This document shows, piece by piece, positions 29,631 to 38,278 of a stretch of 64,000 nt of DNA. The stretch covers positions 1 to 64,000 of the forward strand of contig JBGDCZ010000002.1 in the NCBI GenBank assembly GCA_048493715.1, read 5' to 3'. Position numbers and translations under genes: made by a program. Numbering within the stretch: position 1 is the first letter of the stretch; every line of letters begins with the position of its first letter. This stretch comes from Arsenophonus sp048493715. Lineage in GTDB: Bacteria > Pseudomonadota > Gammaproteobacteria > Enterobacterales > Enterobacteriaceae. The notes under the pieces were generated by a model. It worked only from the letters and a program-made list of their open reading frames with translations, was not told where the DNA came from and made no database searches.

Positions 29631-30680
29631 TTAGACTGCCTTTTTACGGCGCATGCAAACAGCTGCAGCTAGCCGATATAATAATTTCTCACTATCTTGC
29701 CAACCCAGACAAGCATATGTCACACTCTGACCATAAGTTAACGGTTTGCCTTTACTTATATCTTGTTGGTCTTCCAAAAGATGACTTTCAACCATAATAC
29801 CAATAATTGCTTTTTCACCCTGCTGTATTTGATTAGCGACATTTTATGCCACTTCCAGTTGCTTTTTATATTGTTTACCGCAATTCGCATGACTAAAATC
29901 AATCATAATTTGGGCTAATAAGCCTGATTTTTGTAAACTCTCTTTAACTGCTTGTATATCAGATTCACTATAGTTAGGTTTTTTGCCACCACGCAAAATA
30001 ATATGGCAATCGTCATTACCAGTAGTATTTACAATTGCTGAATGTCCGACAGATAAAAAACAGTGAGCAGTTTTAGCGACATTGATTGCATCAACAGCGA
30101 CTTTTATCGTTCCATCGGTACCATTTCTAAAACCAACCGGGCAATAAAGACGGATGTTAATTCACGAGGAACTTTAGATTCCGTAGTACGAGCACCAATC
30201 GCTCCCCAGCTGGTGAGATCTGCAATATATTGGAGCGTGATCATATCAAGAAATTCACCAGCAGTTGGTAATTATAACTCATTGGTAGTAAACAATAAAT
30301 TATGTACAATACGCAATCCTTCATTAATATCAAAACCGTTATCATATAAAGATCATTAATCAAACCTTTCCAATCAATAGTAGCGCGTGGTTTTTCAAAA
30401 TAAACACACATAACAATTTCTAGATCATCTTTCAGTGCATCATGCATTTTCTTGAGCCTTTGTGAATATTCAGTGGCTGCTTTCGAATCATGAATAGAAC
30501 ATGGACCAATAACGCCCAAAAGCCGATCATCTTTGCCGATAAGAATTTGATGTATTAATTCACGAGAAGTTTGAACTGTTAAAGCGGCTTTATCTATTGC
30601 TGGATATTTTTCCATAATACAACCGGAGGTAATAATTCTGTTATCCGTTTAATTCTGATGTCACCATTTTTATAAGTCAT
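29631..30680 (-). pseudogene. aroG: Broken AroG, DAHP synthase (Phe-sensitive type)
   Basis: AroG catalyses the first step of aromatic amino acid synthesis, joining phosphoenolpyruvate and erythrose 4-phosphate. The start at 30680 (MTYKNGDIRIKRITELLPP) matches AroG but shifts frame after about 22 codons. The next piece carries LLGVIGPCSIHDSKAATEYS (about 30470-30530) and VYFEKPRATIDWKGLIND (about 30360-30410) before another break near 30350. Several later fragments, down to VESHLLEDQ and YACLGWQDSEKLL at the end (about 29650-29790), lie in mixed frames with stops. Total length is close to the full 350 residues, so point mutations and small indels caused the decay. Other DAHP synthases (AroF, AroH) cannot be judged from this window. 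Confidence 0.88.
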
Positions 30681-30863
30681 CTTTTTTACTCAATGTATCG
30701 TCTTTTAGACAATATATTCTCTAAAAATAAAAGATGAACTCAAACCTTAGCGATAAAAGTGTAAATATATACTCACATTTATATTATATATATTCAATGG
30801 ACAAGACATAATGCAAAATAAATTTTTAAAATATTATCCTGTTACACTCATTTAAAGTAGCCA

Positions 30864-31583
30864 TTAACGCGCTAAAAATATAGCACTATTCTGTTTAGCT
30901 GATCGGCTCCAAAGGCGAAAACCATTGATTGAAATACCAAGTAAAATCAGATATTCCAACGACATAGCTAAAACACCTTGCAAGTAAAAAATAACAACAC
31001 TAATAATATTGATACTGATCCACAGTAACCAGTTTTCGGCATACTTGCGTGTCATTAGGACCATAGCAATAATTGATAACACCATCATCATTGAATCCCA
31101 AAAAGGAAATGCATCCGGCTCTATTTGTACTGGTTCAACATAAAAACCTAATAAATGGGCTATATCCCAAGTAACGCGGGCAAGAAAAATAAACACTTTA
31201 TCAATGTTAAAACTTAATAATAGTGTCAGAATAATAGCAATACATAAAGTTACTACCACTTTAGACAAACTCATCCAGTGGATTTTAAGACTTGCTTCGT
31301 GATAGGCATCTACTCGACTCCAGGCATACCAACCATAGGTATTTGCGGCGAAAAAGAAAATTTGTAATAACAAGCTAGCATATAATTGAATTTGAAAAAA
31401 AATAACAGCAAATAATGTAACGTTAATCAAGCCAAAGAAATAATTGATAATTTTTTCCTGGCTGGCGAGCCAAATACATAAGAATCCAGCTATCGTTGCC
31501 ACGGCTTCAATATAAGACAAATTGTAACCATTATTGCCAAGTGCAATATGTACCATGGTATTGCTAGTATTAAAAAACTCCAT
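30864..31583 (-). CDS. pnuC: PnuC, nicotinamide riboside transporter
   Basis: PnuC is a facilitator of the seven-helix SWEET-like fold that brings nicotinamide riboside into the cell for NAD salvage. The 239-residue product has hydrophobic segments throughout and the conserved stretches YIEAVATIAGFLCIWLAS, NYFFGLINVTLFAVIFFQIQ (about residues 47-66), FFFAANTYGWYAWSR (about 76-90) and PDAFPFWDSMMMVLSI (about 158-173). The ATG at 31583 gives the E. coli-like start MEFF; a second ATG nine bases upstream is possible. It lies 31 bases after nadA, forming the known nadA-pnuC operon. Its retention fits reliance on NAD precursors. Confidence 0.93.
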   Translation of the reverse strand: MEFFNTSNTMVHIALGNNGYNLSYIEAVATIAGFLCIWLASQEKIINYFFGLINVTLFAVIFFQIQLYASLLLQIFFFAANTYGWYAWSRVDAYHEASLKIHWMSLSKVVVTLCIAIILTLLLSFNIDKVFIFLARVTWDIAHLLGFYVEPVQIEPDAFPFWDSMMMVLSIIAMVLMTRKYAENWLLWISINIISVVIFYLQGVLAMSLEYLILLGISINGFRLWSRSAKQNSAIFLAR

Positions 31584-31614
31584 TCCTGTCATCCTGTTAA
31601 CCCTTATAATTCAG

Positions 31615-32655
31615 CTACTTGATCTGAGCCGCAAACGACAACATCCGTTCTAAAGGTTTAAATGCACTTTCTCTCAATTCATCATTAATATATATTTCAT
31701 GTAATTTACCTTGTTTTTTTAGTCCTTGCTCAATTGTTTTTAAACTATTCATTGACATCCAAGGACAATGTGCGCAAGTACGGCAGTACGCACTTTCACC
31801 CGCCGTTGGTGCAATATAAAATGATTTATCAGGACACGCTTGCTGCATTTTATAAAAAATCCCTTTATCTGTTGCTACAATTATTTGCTGATTAGGTAAG
31901 TTTTGAGCAGCATGAATCAATTGACTAGTTGAGCCAACTGCATCCGCAAAATCAACAATGCCTGCTGGAGATTCTGGATGCGCTAAAATTGCCGCATTAG
32001 GATACAACCTTTTCATTTTTTTCAATGCTTGAATTTTGAATTCATCATGTACGATACAAGTGCCTTGCCAACAAAGAATATCTGCCCCGGTTTTTCGTTG
32101 CACATAATTACCCAAATGGCGATCCGGCGCCCATATAATTTTCTGTCCTTGACTATCTAAATAGTCAATTAATTCAACCGCGATACTGGAAGTCACAACC
32201 CAGTCAGCTTTGGCTTTAACCGCCGCTGAAGTATTGGCATAAACCACTACTGTTCGATCTGGATGTTGATCACAAAATTTAGCAAACTGCTTTGCCGGAC
32301 AACCTAAGTCTAGTGAGCATTCGGCTTTCAATGTTGGCATTAATATTGTTTTTTCTGGATTTAAGATTTTAGCCGTTTCACCCATAAATCTTACACCAGC
32401 AACCAGTAAAGTGGATGCTGAATGTCGTGAGCCAAAACGTGCCATTTCCAGTGAGTCTGCGATGCAACCTCCAGTTTCTTCAGCCAATGCCTGAACATCA
32501 GGATCGGTATAATAATGCGCGACTATAACCGCATTTCTTTTTTTCAACAATAGCTTAATAGCTTGTTTACACTGTTTTTTTTCACTATCTGTTAAAAGCG
32601 CTGATTTAATAGGAAAGGGGTAATTAGCTAAACTGAAATCGATAAAATTAGTCAT
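31615..32655 (-). CDS. nadA: NadA, quinolinate synthase
   Basis: NadA makes quinolinate from iminoaspartate and dihydroxyacetone phosphate in de novo NAD synthesis, using a [4Fe-4S] cluster. The 346-residue product (E. coli 347) shows AVIVAHYYTDPDVQALAEET (about residues 43-62), the cluster cysteines in SLDLGCPA, in WQGTC and in the C-terminal CRTCAHCPWM, and a PTAGESAYC stretch. The frame is intact from the ATG at 32655. An upstream palindrome at 32729-32748 resembles a NadR box. With pnuC it forms a unit for NAD supply. nadB and nadC, needed for the full route, are not in this window. Confidence 0.95.
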   Translation of the reverse strand: MTNFIDFSLANYPFPIKSALLTDSEKKQCKQAIKLLLKKRNAVIVAHYYTDPDVQALAEETGGCIADSLEMARFGSRHSASTLLVAGVRFMGETAKILNPEKTILMPTLKAECSLDLGCPAKQFAKFCDQHPDRTVVVYANTSAAVKAKADWVVTSSIAVELIDYLDSQGQKIIWAPDRHLGNYVQRKTGADILCWQGTCIVHDEFKIQALKKMKRLYPNAAILAHPESPAGIVDFADAVGSTSQLIHAAQNLPNQQIIVATDKGIFYKMQQACPDKSFYIAPTAGESAYCRTCAHCPWMSMNSLKTIEQGLKKQGKLHEIYINDELRESAFKPLERMLSFAAQIK

Positions 32656-32728
32656 TTTTTCACTCTTTTGTTTAGTATTTATATTTAAAATAATCTTTTT
32701 TTGCTAAAAAAACTATTTATTAACTTTT

Positions 32729-32748
32729 TTGTTTTATATACTAAACAA
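32729..32748. promoter_or_regulatory. Candidate NadR operator upstream of nadA
   Basis: TTGTTTT-ATATAC-TAAACAA is a near-perfect inverted repeat, one base away from the TTGTTTA-N6-TAAACAA form of NadR boxes, 73 bases before the nadA start. A further half-site, TTTTGTTTA, lies at 32666-32674. NadR is the known repressor of nadA-pnuC in enterobacteria. The AT-rich background lowers certainty. Confidence 0.5.
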
Positions 32749-32750
32749 AA

Positions 32751-32973
32751 TAATCAATATTTAAAATTTTTTCGCTTAATTTTTTACTAACTAGTTCACT
32801 AAACAATCAACTCCTATATTTCGCCATGATAAAAATGAATATTATTTTTCATCCATATTTGCATTAACCATAAAATAACACCGACAACCCATACATTAAA
32901 AGGCTTTAACTAATGACATTTCTAAGGTAAATCATAAACCATGAGGCAATACTATATAGGATGGATGCGTGAT
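32751..32973. other. Gene-free stretch upstream of nadA
   Basis: AT-rich sequence between the nadA operator region and a GC-richer palindromic element. No open frame is supported. The cluster of Lys/Val tRNA genes found between nadA and cpoB in E. coli was looked for here and not seen. Confidence 0.5.
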
Positions 32974-33088
32974 AAAGCCTATAGCCTCGCCCTGTGGGTC
33001 GTTGTGCAAAGCACAACGCTGTCTCGTTACGCTCGGCTCGAAGCCACACAGCTTCTCACCCTGTACGCTAATTGCTATAGGCTACTTT
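32974..33088. repeat. GC-richer palindromic element, possible dispersed repeat
   Basis: A block of about 115 bases bounded by inverted ends AAAGCCTATAGC (32974-32985) and GCTATAGGCT (33074-33083). Inside lie further hairpins: GTTGTGC AAA GCACAAC (33001-33017), GGCTCGAAGCC (33035-33045) and GAAGC CACACA GCTTC (33040-33055, alternative to the previous). Its base composition differs from the surrounding AT-rich DNA. No coding frame or good tRNA cloverleaf fits. The form is that of a non-autonomous repeat or a structured RNA; I do not recognise the family. The adjoining 33089-33287 shows no gene. Confidence 0.5.
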
Positions 33089-33287
33089 GTTTTCTTTGGA
33101 TAATCAGATGATATTTTTAGATGTTGGGTCGTACAGGATACCTATAACTAATTGATTAAAAGTCAGCTACTCTAGCGACCCATCTTGAGTTACCTGAGGT
33201 GATGGGCGAGTATGTTCCTTATTTTTAGTAAGGGTGCAATTGTTTTTTTGCGTAAAGAATTTAAATGCTTATTAAGCACACAATTAT

Positions 33288-33318
33288 CCCCGAAATAGAT
33301 AAAATATACACTTCGGGG
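33288..33318 (-). terminator. Hairpin after cpoB, end of the tol-pal unit
   Basis: CCCCGAA (33288-33294) pairs with TTCGGGG (33312-33318), and the flanking CAATT/AATTG can extend the stem. It sits just beyond the cpoB stop. There is no T-run, so it may protect the 3' end rather than terminate. Confidence 0.5.
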
Positions 33319-33325
33319 CAATTGA

Positions 33326-34087
33326 TTATAGTGACGCTAATTTTTTCTCAACCAATTTAGCACTCGAACTACCAGGATAAGCTTTAATCACTTGTTGATA
33401 AACAACCCGCGCTTTATCATTTTGCCCTTTTTCCTGCATCAATAATCCTACTTTATAGAGGGATTCCGCTCCTTTTGGCGAATTAGGATAATTTTTAACC
33501 ACAGTAGCAAAATAAAAAGCAGCATCATCTTTATTCCCCTGATTATAATTCAATTGCCCAAGCCAATAATTTGCATTGGCCTGATAATTAGATTTAGGGT
33601 ACGTCTTGATAAAATGCTGAAAAGAATTAATTGCCTGAGCAATTTGCTGTTTAGTTTTACTCTTGATAGCAAGTGCAACCGCCGTATCATATTCAGCCTT
33701 TTCATTAGCTGGTTTAGCTGTTGCAACTGTGTCATTGTCACTACTAACATCAGAATTTGCCTTTGCTTTATTTGAACCAGTCGTCAATGAATCCAACTGC
33801 ATATAAAGATCTTTTTGACGCTCTATAACCTGGCTTAATTGATATTGGTTTTCCTGAACTTGACCACATAAGGTATCAATCTCTCGCTGAGCATCCGACA
33901 ACTGCCGCTGAATTTGATATAATAATTGCCCTTGAGAATTAACTGCTGTCTCAATTTGAAGAAGATGATCACTTGTAGACCCTGAGCCGACATTAATGAT
34001 TGGTGCCTGGGCAGTAGCGACTGCTGAAGCCGCTACGCCAACCAATAACGACAGACTCAAATAAAGATGTCTGAAACTACTGTTCAT
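33326..34087 (-). CDS. cpoB: CpoB (YbgF), Tol-Pal-associated coordinator of cell-wall synthesis
   Basis: CpoB is a periplasmic protein that links PBP1B-LpoB activity to Tol-Pal driven outer-membrane constriction. The 253-residue product has a signal peptide (cleavage about residue 27, after VATAQA), an N-terminal coiled coil (about 40-100, LLQIETAVNSQGQLLYQIQR ...), an Asn/Ser/Ala-rich linker (about 103-130) and a C-terminal TPR domain with three repeats (ANYWLGQLNYNQGNKDDAA; AESLYKVGLLMQEKGQNDKA). The length is typical. It starts 9 bases after pal, as the last gene of the tol-pal cluster, and the frame is intact. Confidence 0.93.
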   Translation of the reverse strand: MNSSFRHLYLSLSLLVGVAASAVATAQAPIINVGSGSTSDHLLQIETAVNSQGQLLYQIQRQLSDAQREIDTLCGQVQENQYQLSQVIERQKDLYMQLDSLTTGSNKAKANSDVSSDNDTVATAKPANEKAEYDTAVALAIKSKTKQQIAQAINSFQHFIKTYPKSNYQANANYWLGQLNYNQGNKDDAAFYFATVVKNYPNSPKGAESLYKVGLLMQEKGQNDKARVVYQQVIKAYPGSSSAKLVEKKLASL

Positions 34088-34096
34088 ATAATACTC

Positions 34097-34594
34097 TTAA
34101 TATACCAGTATCGCACGACGGTTTTTAGCATATGCCGATTCGTCATTACCCAGTACAGCCGGTTTTTCCTTACCATAAGATACGATAGAGATTTGCTCAC
34201 CGTTTACTCCTTTACTCTGCAAATATATTTTCACAGCATTGGCACGACGCTCACCAAGGGCAATATTATACTCTGGTGTACCCTTTTCATCAGTATGTCC
34301 TTCCACAGTAATTTTAACTGAAGGATTAGCGCGTAGGAAGGTTGCATGTTGATCTAAGATCTGAGCATATTCTGGAGTGACATCATACTTATCGAAATCA
34401 AAGTAAACAATGTTATTACTTTGCAATTCTTGCATTTGCTGACGAGCCAATTGCTCAGCTGACAAGCTAGCACTGTTATCTGTTACATTGTTTTCAGTAC
34501 CCATCTTTTCATTGCCTTTTTTTGAGCTACATGCTGCAACGGCTAGAATAGGTAATACTAACATTAGCCCTTTAAGTACTTTATTCAATTGCAT
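34097..34594 (-). CDS. pal: Pal, peptidoglycan-associated outer-membrane lipoprotein
   Basis: Pal anchors the outer membrane to peptidoglycan and interacts with TolB. From the ATG at 34594 (AAGGA upstream) the 165 residues start with a lipoprotein signal (LVLPILAVAAC, lipobox VAAC) and a polar linker. The OmpA-like domain has NNIVYFDFDKYDV (about residues 59-71), VEGHTDEKGTPEYNIALGERRA (split: VEGHTDEKGTPEYN, IALGERRA; about 95-116) and a C-terminal AYAKNRRAILVY. A longer frame from 34648 would hide the signal peptide. It lies 50 bases after tolB. All key parts are present. Confidence 0.95.
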   Translation of the reverse strand: MQLNKVLKGLMLVLPILAVAACSSKKGNEKMGTENNVTDNSASLSAEQLARQQMQELQSNNIVYFDFDKYDVTPEYAQILDQHATFLRANPSVKITVEGHTDEKGTPEYNIALGERRANAVKIYLQSKGVNGEQISIVSYGKEKPAVLGNDESAYAKNRRAILVY

Positions 34595-34644
34595 CTTGTT
34601 CGATCCTTTAATAGTTATTGCCATACTTATTATTTTATTATGCA

Positions 34645-35937
34645 TCACAAATACGGAGACCAGGCAGGAAATTTAACCTGTCCATCAGTCGCCGGAAGAC
34701 GCGCTTTAAAACGCCCATCCGTTGATACCAGTTGTAATACAGTACCTAACCCCTGTGAAGAGCTATAAATTACCATAGTACCATTAGGTGCAATACTCGG
34801 CGTTTCATCCAGAAACGTATCCGTCAAATACTCAACGTTACCCGTTGCCAGATCCTGTTTAGCAATGTGCTGTTTACCATTACTCGAGTTGACCATTACC
34901 ATAAATTTACCGTCAGGGCTGACGCTTGGATCCTGATTTTGGTTGCCTTCCCAAGTAATACGCTCTGGCACACCACCATTAATATTTAGTTTGTATATTT
35001 GTGGACGCCCAGCTTGATCAGAAGTGTAAATAAGCGTTTGGCTGTCTGGCATCCAACTTGGTTCAGTATTGTTACTGCGACCATCTGTTATTTGGCGAGT
35101 TTGACCACTAGCCAAATCCATTACATAAAGATTTAAACTTCCTGTTTTTGACAGGGCAAAAGCAAGCTTAGTGCCATCTGAGGAAAAGGTAGGTGCTCCA
35201 TTATGGCGTGGAAAAGATGCAATCTGACGTATTTCACCTGTCGCGAGAGTTTGTATAACTAAAGCTGAGCTGCCGCTTTCAAAAGTTACATAAGCTAATT
35301 TTTCACCATCAGCAGACCAGGCTGGAGACATAAGAGGTTCAGGCGAACGGTGTACAGTAAATTGATTATAACCATCGTAATCTGAAACCCTTAATTCATA
35401 TGGAAACTTTCCACCATTAGTTTTCACCACATAAGCGATACGTGTACGAAATGCCCCGCGAATACCGGTTAATTTGGCAAATACTTCGTCGCTAATAGTA
35501 TGTGCAGCATAACGCAGCCATTTGGCTGCCACTTTTAATTGATTTTGGCTCAATACAGTACCGGGAAAATTCACCACATCAACCAGTTTATAACTAATAA
35601 TGTACTGACCATCAGCAGCGGGTTGTACCTGACCAACCACAACAGCGTTAATACCTAATGCAGTCCAAACATTAGGTGTTACTTCCGATGCAGTGGTAGG
35701 CTGCTGAGGCATATGACTGGGATCGATAGGATTAAATTTACCGCTATTGCGTAAATCAGCAGCAACAATTTGTTGTACATCATTAGGCAAAGTACCGGTT
35801 CCAGTCCATTTAAAAGGCACAACCGCAATAGGCTGTGCAGTATTGACACCTTGCGTAATTTCAATACGAATTTCTGCCTGAGCAAATACCGCCCATAATA
35901 TTAGAAAACCCAATAATAATTTAAAAGCCCGCTTCAT
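34645..35937 (-). CDS. tolB: TolB, periplasmic beta-propeller of the Tol-Pal system
   Basis: TolB links TolA to Pal in the periplasm and is the hub of Tol-Pal energised outer-membrane constriction. The 430-residue product equals the E. coli length. A signal peptide (LLGFLILWAVFAQA, cleavage before EIRIE; about residue 21) precedes the N-terminal alpha/beta domain and a six-bladed WD40-like propeller with repeated blade motifs (SPAWSADGEKLAYVTFESG, GAPTFSSDGTKLAFALSKTG, DPSVSPDGKFMVMV, SIAPNGTMVIYSSS). It ends FPAWSPYL. It follows tolA after 134 bases. No defects are seen. Confidence 0.96.
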   Translation of the reverse strand: MKRAFKLLLGFLILWAVFAQAEIRIEITQGVNTAQPIAVVPFKWTGTGTLPNDVQQIVAADLRNSGKFNPIDPSHMPQQPTTASEVTPNVWTALGINAVVVGQVQPAADGQYIISYKLVDVVNFPGTVLSQNQLKVAAKWLRYAAHTISDEVFAKLTGIRGAFRTRIAYVVKTNGGKFPYELRVSDYDGYNQFTVHRSPEPLMSPAWSADGEKLAYVTFESGSSALVIQTLATGEIRQIASFPRHNGAPTFSSDGTKLAFALSKTGSLNLYVMDLASGQTRQITDGRSNNTEPSWMPDSQTLIYTSDQAGRPQIYKLNINGGVPERITWEGNQNQDPSVSPDGKFMVMVNSSNGKQHIAKQDLATGNVEYLTDTFLDETPSIAPNGTMVIYSSSQGLGTVLQLVSTDGRFKARLPATDGQVKFPAWSPYL

Positions 35938-36071
35938 CTTTTCTTCCTTATCACGTTATTCACGGCCGTAATAATTAGTTTGAATATTAACAAAGGTGAA
36001 TACACAAAACCAGATAACTGAAAAACTTTTGTTAATTTGCCTAGCCTTATGCTATTCATAACATTCATTAA

Positions 36072-37118
36072 CTAAGGCTTGAAGACTAAAACACTTCCCT
36101 GTTCATTAAATGCATCATAAATGCTGCGGCTAGGTGGTTTAGGCATGGTCGCAGTTTTAGCTGCACGAGTTGCTGCATCACATAGCGCTTGATCATTTGA
36201 TGCACTATTTTTAGCTGTAATACTAATTAACATCCCGTCGGGAGCAAGTTTTATGCTTAATTCACACGTTTTACCACGATAAATATCAGCATCATAAAAT
36301 TTGCTCTCAATAGCCGCTTTAATCTTACCAGCGTAATTAGCAACATCAGAACTTGATGCCCCGCTTTTTCTATTTCCTCCTTGACCCGCTGCTGCTGCGC
36401 CTCCGGTTTGTTGTGTTGGCCGTTGGGCAGTTAATCCGCCAAGTAGATCATCAACTGCAGCGGCCTGTTTGGCTGCATCTGCTTTTTTCTTAGCTTCTAG
36501 CACCTTAGCGGCTTTTTCAGCTTTTGCTTTTGCTTTGGCTTTAGCTACCTCAGCTTCTTTTTTAACCTGAGCTTCTGCTCTTGTTTTTGCCTCTGTCTGT
36601 TGTTTAATTAACAGTTCTTGTTCTGCTTTAGCTGCAGCCTCTTCAGCAATTTTTTGCTGCTCCTTGGCTTTGTTAGCCGCTTCTTCTGCTTGTTTACTCT
36701 GTTGCTCTGCCTCTCGTTCTATTTTAATACGCTCTTCTTCAACCGTTTTTAAGCGTTTTCGTTCTTCTTCCTGCTGTTTTCGTAGTTCTTCCTGCTGTTT
36801 TCGTAGTTCTTCCTGCTGTTTTCGTAGTTCTTCATGCTGTTTTCGTAGTTCTTCTTGCTGTTGAAGACGTTTCTTCCGCTCGGTAATGGCTTGTTGGGCG
36901 CTATTTTGCTGCTTTTGCAGCTGGTTATACTGTTCGATAACAGCGCCTGGATCAACCATGATAACATCAACCACTTCACCACTTTGACCACCGCCACCAA
37001 ATTTAATAATTTGGTTTAATGAACCCCAAATAATAAAACCGAAGAGGAAAACGTGTAGTACAATAGAGAGTACGACAGAGCGACTCAGTTTATTTTTTTG
37101 CTCTTTTGTCTTTCTCAC
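36072..37118 (-). CDS. tolA: TolA, inner-membrane/periplasm-spanning Tol protein
   Basis: TolA transmits proton-motive force from TolQR across the periplasm to TolB-Pal. The 348-residue product (E. coli 421) has an N-terminal membrane helix (about residues 14-34) with the Ser-x3-His contact motif (SIVLHVF). It is followed by a long Gln/Glu/Lys/Arg/Ala-rich helical domain II (about 65-235) containing an exact heptad repeat EELRKQQ, and a C-terminal domain III with cysteines in GKTCELSIKL and QALCDAAT. The start is a GTG at 37118, as in E. coli. Domain II is shorter than in E. coli; its length varies naturally among species. Confidence 0.93.
   Translation of the reverse strand: MRKTKEQKNKLSRSVVLSIVLHVFLFGFIIWGSLNQIIKFGGGGQSGEVVDVIMVDPGAVIEQYNQLQKQQNSAQQAITERKKRLQQQEELRKQHEELRKQQEELRKQQEELRKQQEEERKRLKTVEEERIKIEREAEQQSKQAEEAANKAKEQQKIAEEAAAKAEQELLIKQQTEAKTRAEAQVKKEAEVAKAKAKAKAEKAAKVLEAKKKADAAKQAAAVDDLLGGLTAQRPTQQTGGAAAAGQGGNRKSGASSSDVANYAGKIKAAIESKFYDADIYRGKTCELSIKLAPDGMLISITAKNSASNDQALCDAATRAAKTATMPKPPSRSIYDAFNEQGSVLVFKP
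36765..36863. repeat. 21-bp tandem repeats inside tolA
   Basis: TTCTTCCTGCTGTTTTCGTAG occurs three times exactly (36765-36785, 36786-36806, 36807-36827), once with one change (36828-36848) and once in part (36849-36863). On the coding strand it encodes the heptad QQEELRK. Unit number can change without breaking the frame, which alters the length of the TolA helical domain. Confidence 0.9.
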
Positions 37119-37153
37119 AACAGATATCCAAACAAGTAATTGTGCAATAACAA

Positions 37154-37576
37154 TTAAATAGGCTGAGTCATAAAGCCAACCGATTTAATGCCAGCTCGAT
37201 GAAGTATATTCAGGACTTTGATGACTTCCTCATAAGGTACATCTTTAGCACCACCAATTAAAAAAATGGTCTGCGGATTTTTTGCCAATGCCGATTTTGT
37301 TATTGCCGCAATTTGTTCTGGCGGTAAAAACTCTTCTCGATGCTCATTAATAATGACACTGTATTGCCCTACTCCTGAAACTTCCAGAATAATTGGTGGA
37401 TTATCACTGCCCGATATAATTTCCGATTGCGCGGCATCTGGTAATTTTACTTTCACACTTTGCGAAATAATCGGCGCAGTTGCCATAAAGATCAATAACA
37501 ACACCAACAGTACATCCAGTAAAGGAACGATATTAATTTCGGATTTCAGTTCACGTCTATGTCGAGTCCGTGCCAT
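37154..37576 (-). CDS. tolR: TolR, proton-motive-force stator component
   Basis: TolR works with TolQ as a proton channel that energises TolA (ExbD homologue). The 140-residue product (E. coli 142) has one N-terminal helix carrying the essential Asp (IVPLLDVLLVLLLIFMATAP, Asp about residue 22), a periplasmic domain with GGAKDVPYEEVIKVLNILHRAG (about 108-129, in two parts: GGAKDVPYEEV and IKVLNILHRAG) and the C-terminal SVGFMTQP. It lies 18 bases after tolQ and 35 before tolA. Intact. Confidence 0.95.
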   Translation of the reverse strand: MARTRHRRELKSEINIVPLLDVLLVLLLIFMATAPIISQSVKVKLPDAAQSEIISGSDNPPIILEVSGVGQYSVIINEHREEFLPPEQIAAITKSALAKNPQTIFLIGGAKDVPYEEVIKVLNILHRAGIKSVGFMTQPI

Positions 37577-37594
37577 CTCTTTCTGTTCTCCGAT

Positions 37595-38278
37595 TTATTG
37601 CTTATCAGCAGCAAAAGCCTGACGGTGCAAAATAGCTAAGAATTCTTCCATAAAATTGTCATAACTTTGTTCCAATTTATTTACTCGCTGATTGAGGCGG
37701 TTATATGCCATCACAGCTGGAATAGCAGCAAATAAGCCTATCGCGGTAGCAATTAATGCTTCAGTAATGCCTGGCGCAACCATTTGCAAAGTTGCCTGTT
37801 TTGCCGAACCTAAAGCAATAAATGCATGCATAATTCCCCACACGGTACCAAATAATCCGATGTAAGGACTAATTGTTCCAACTGTACCTAAAAAAGAGAT
37901 ATGCGCTTCTAATGATTCTAACTCACGATTCATCGATATTCGCATAGCTCTAGAGGCACCATTTATAACCGCCTCTGGTGTATGAAGATTAGCCTGGCGT
38001 AAAAGAGCAAATTCTTTAAATCCAGCATAAAAAATCTGTTCTGATCCTGTTAATGCATCACGCCGAGCCTGGCATTCTTTATAAAGACGTGTTAGTTCAA
38101 TACCTGACCAAAAACGATCCTCAAAAGCTTCAGTTTCACGTGTCGCTGTATTTAGAATTTTAGTTTGTTGAATAATAATAGTCCAAGAAGCAATAGAGAA
38201 ACCTATTAAAATCAACATGATTAGTTGAACTAAAAAACTGGCTTTTAGGAATAAATCTAAGATATTCATGTCAGTCAC
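37595..38278 (-). CDS. tolQ: TolQ, proton-motive-force channel component
   Basis: TolQ (ExbB homologue) forms the membrane channel with TolR. The 227-residue protein (E. coli 230) has three membrane helices: about residues 14-36 (FLVQLIMLILIGFSIASWT), about 135-160 (GTVGTISPYIGLFGTVWGIM) and about 168-192 (TEALIATAIGLFAAIPAVMA). Translation begins at GTG (38278), as in E. coli, giving MTDMNILDLF. This GTG overlaps the TAG of the broken ybgC, the ancestral coupling arrangement. With ybgC broken upstream, expression must now depend on independent initiation. Confidence 0.95.
   Translation of the reverse strand: MTDMNILDLFLKASFLVQLIMLILIGFSIASWTIIIQQTKILNTATRETEAFEDRFWSGIELTRLYKECQARRDALTGSEQIFYAGFKEFALLRQANLHTPEAVINGASRAMRISMNRELESLEAHISFLGTVGTISPYIGLFGTVWGIMHAFIALGSAKQATLQMVAPGITEALIATAIGLFAAIPAVMAYNRLNQRVNKLEQSYDNFMEEFLAILHRQAFAADKQ

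Noticed and set aside
33001..33075. tRNA-like start GGGTCGTT near the place of the E. coli Lys/Val tRNA cluster
   Set aside because: No acceptor/T-arm pairing, anticodon loop or TTCGAAT-type T-loop in the right place; the sequence folds better as nested palindromes.
36664..36864. Antisense frame rich in Ser/Cys in tolA
   Set aside because: Produced by the tolA repeat read on the other strand.
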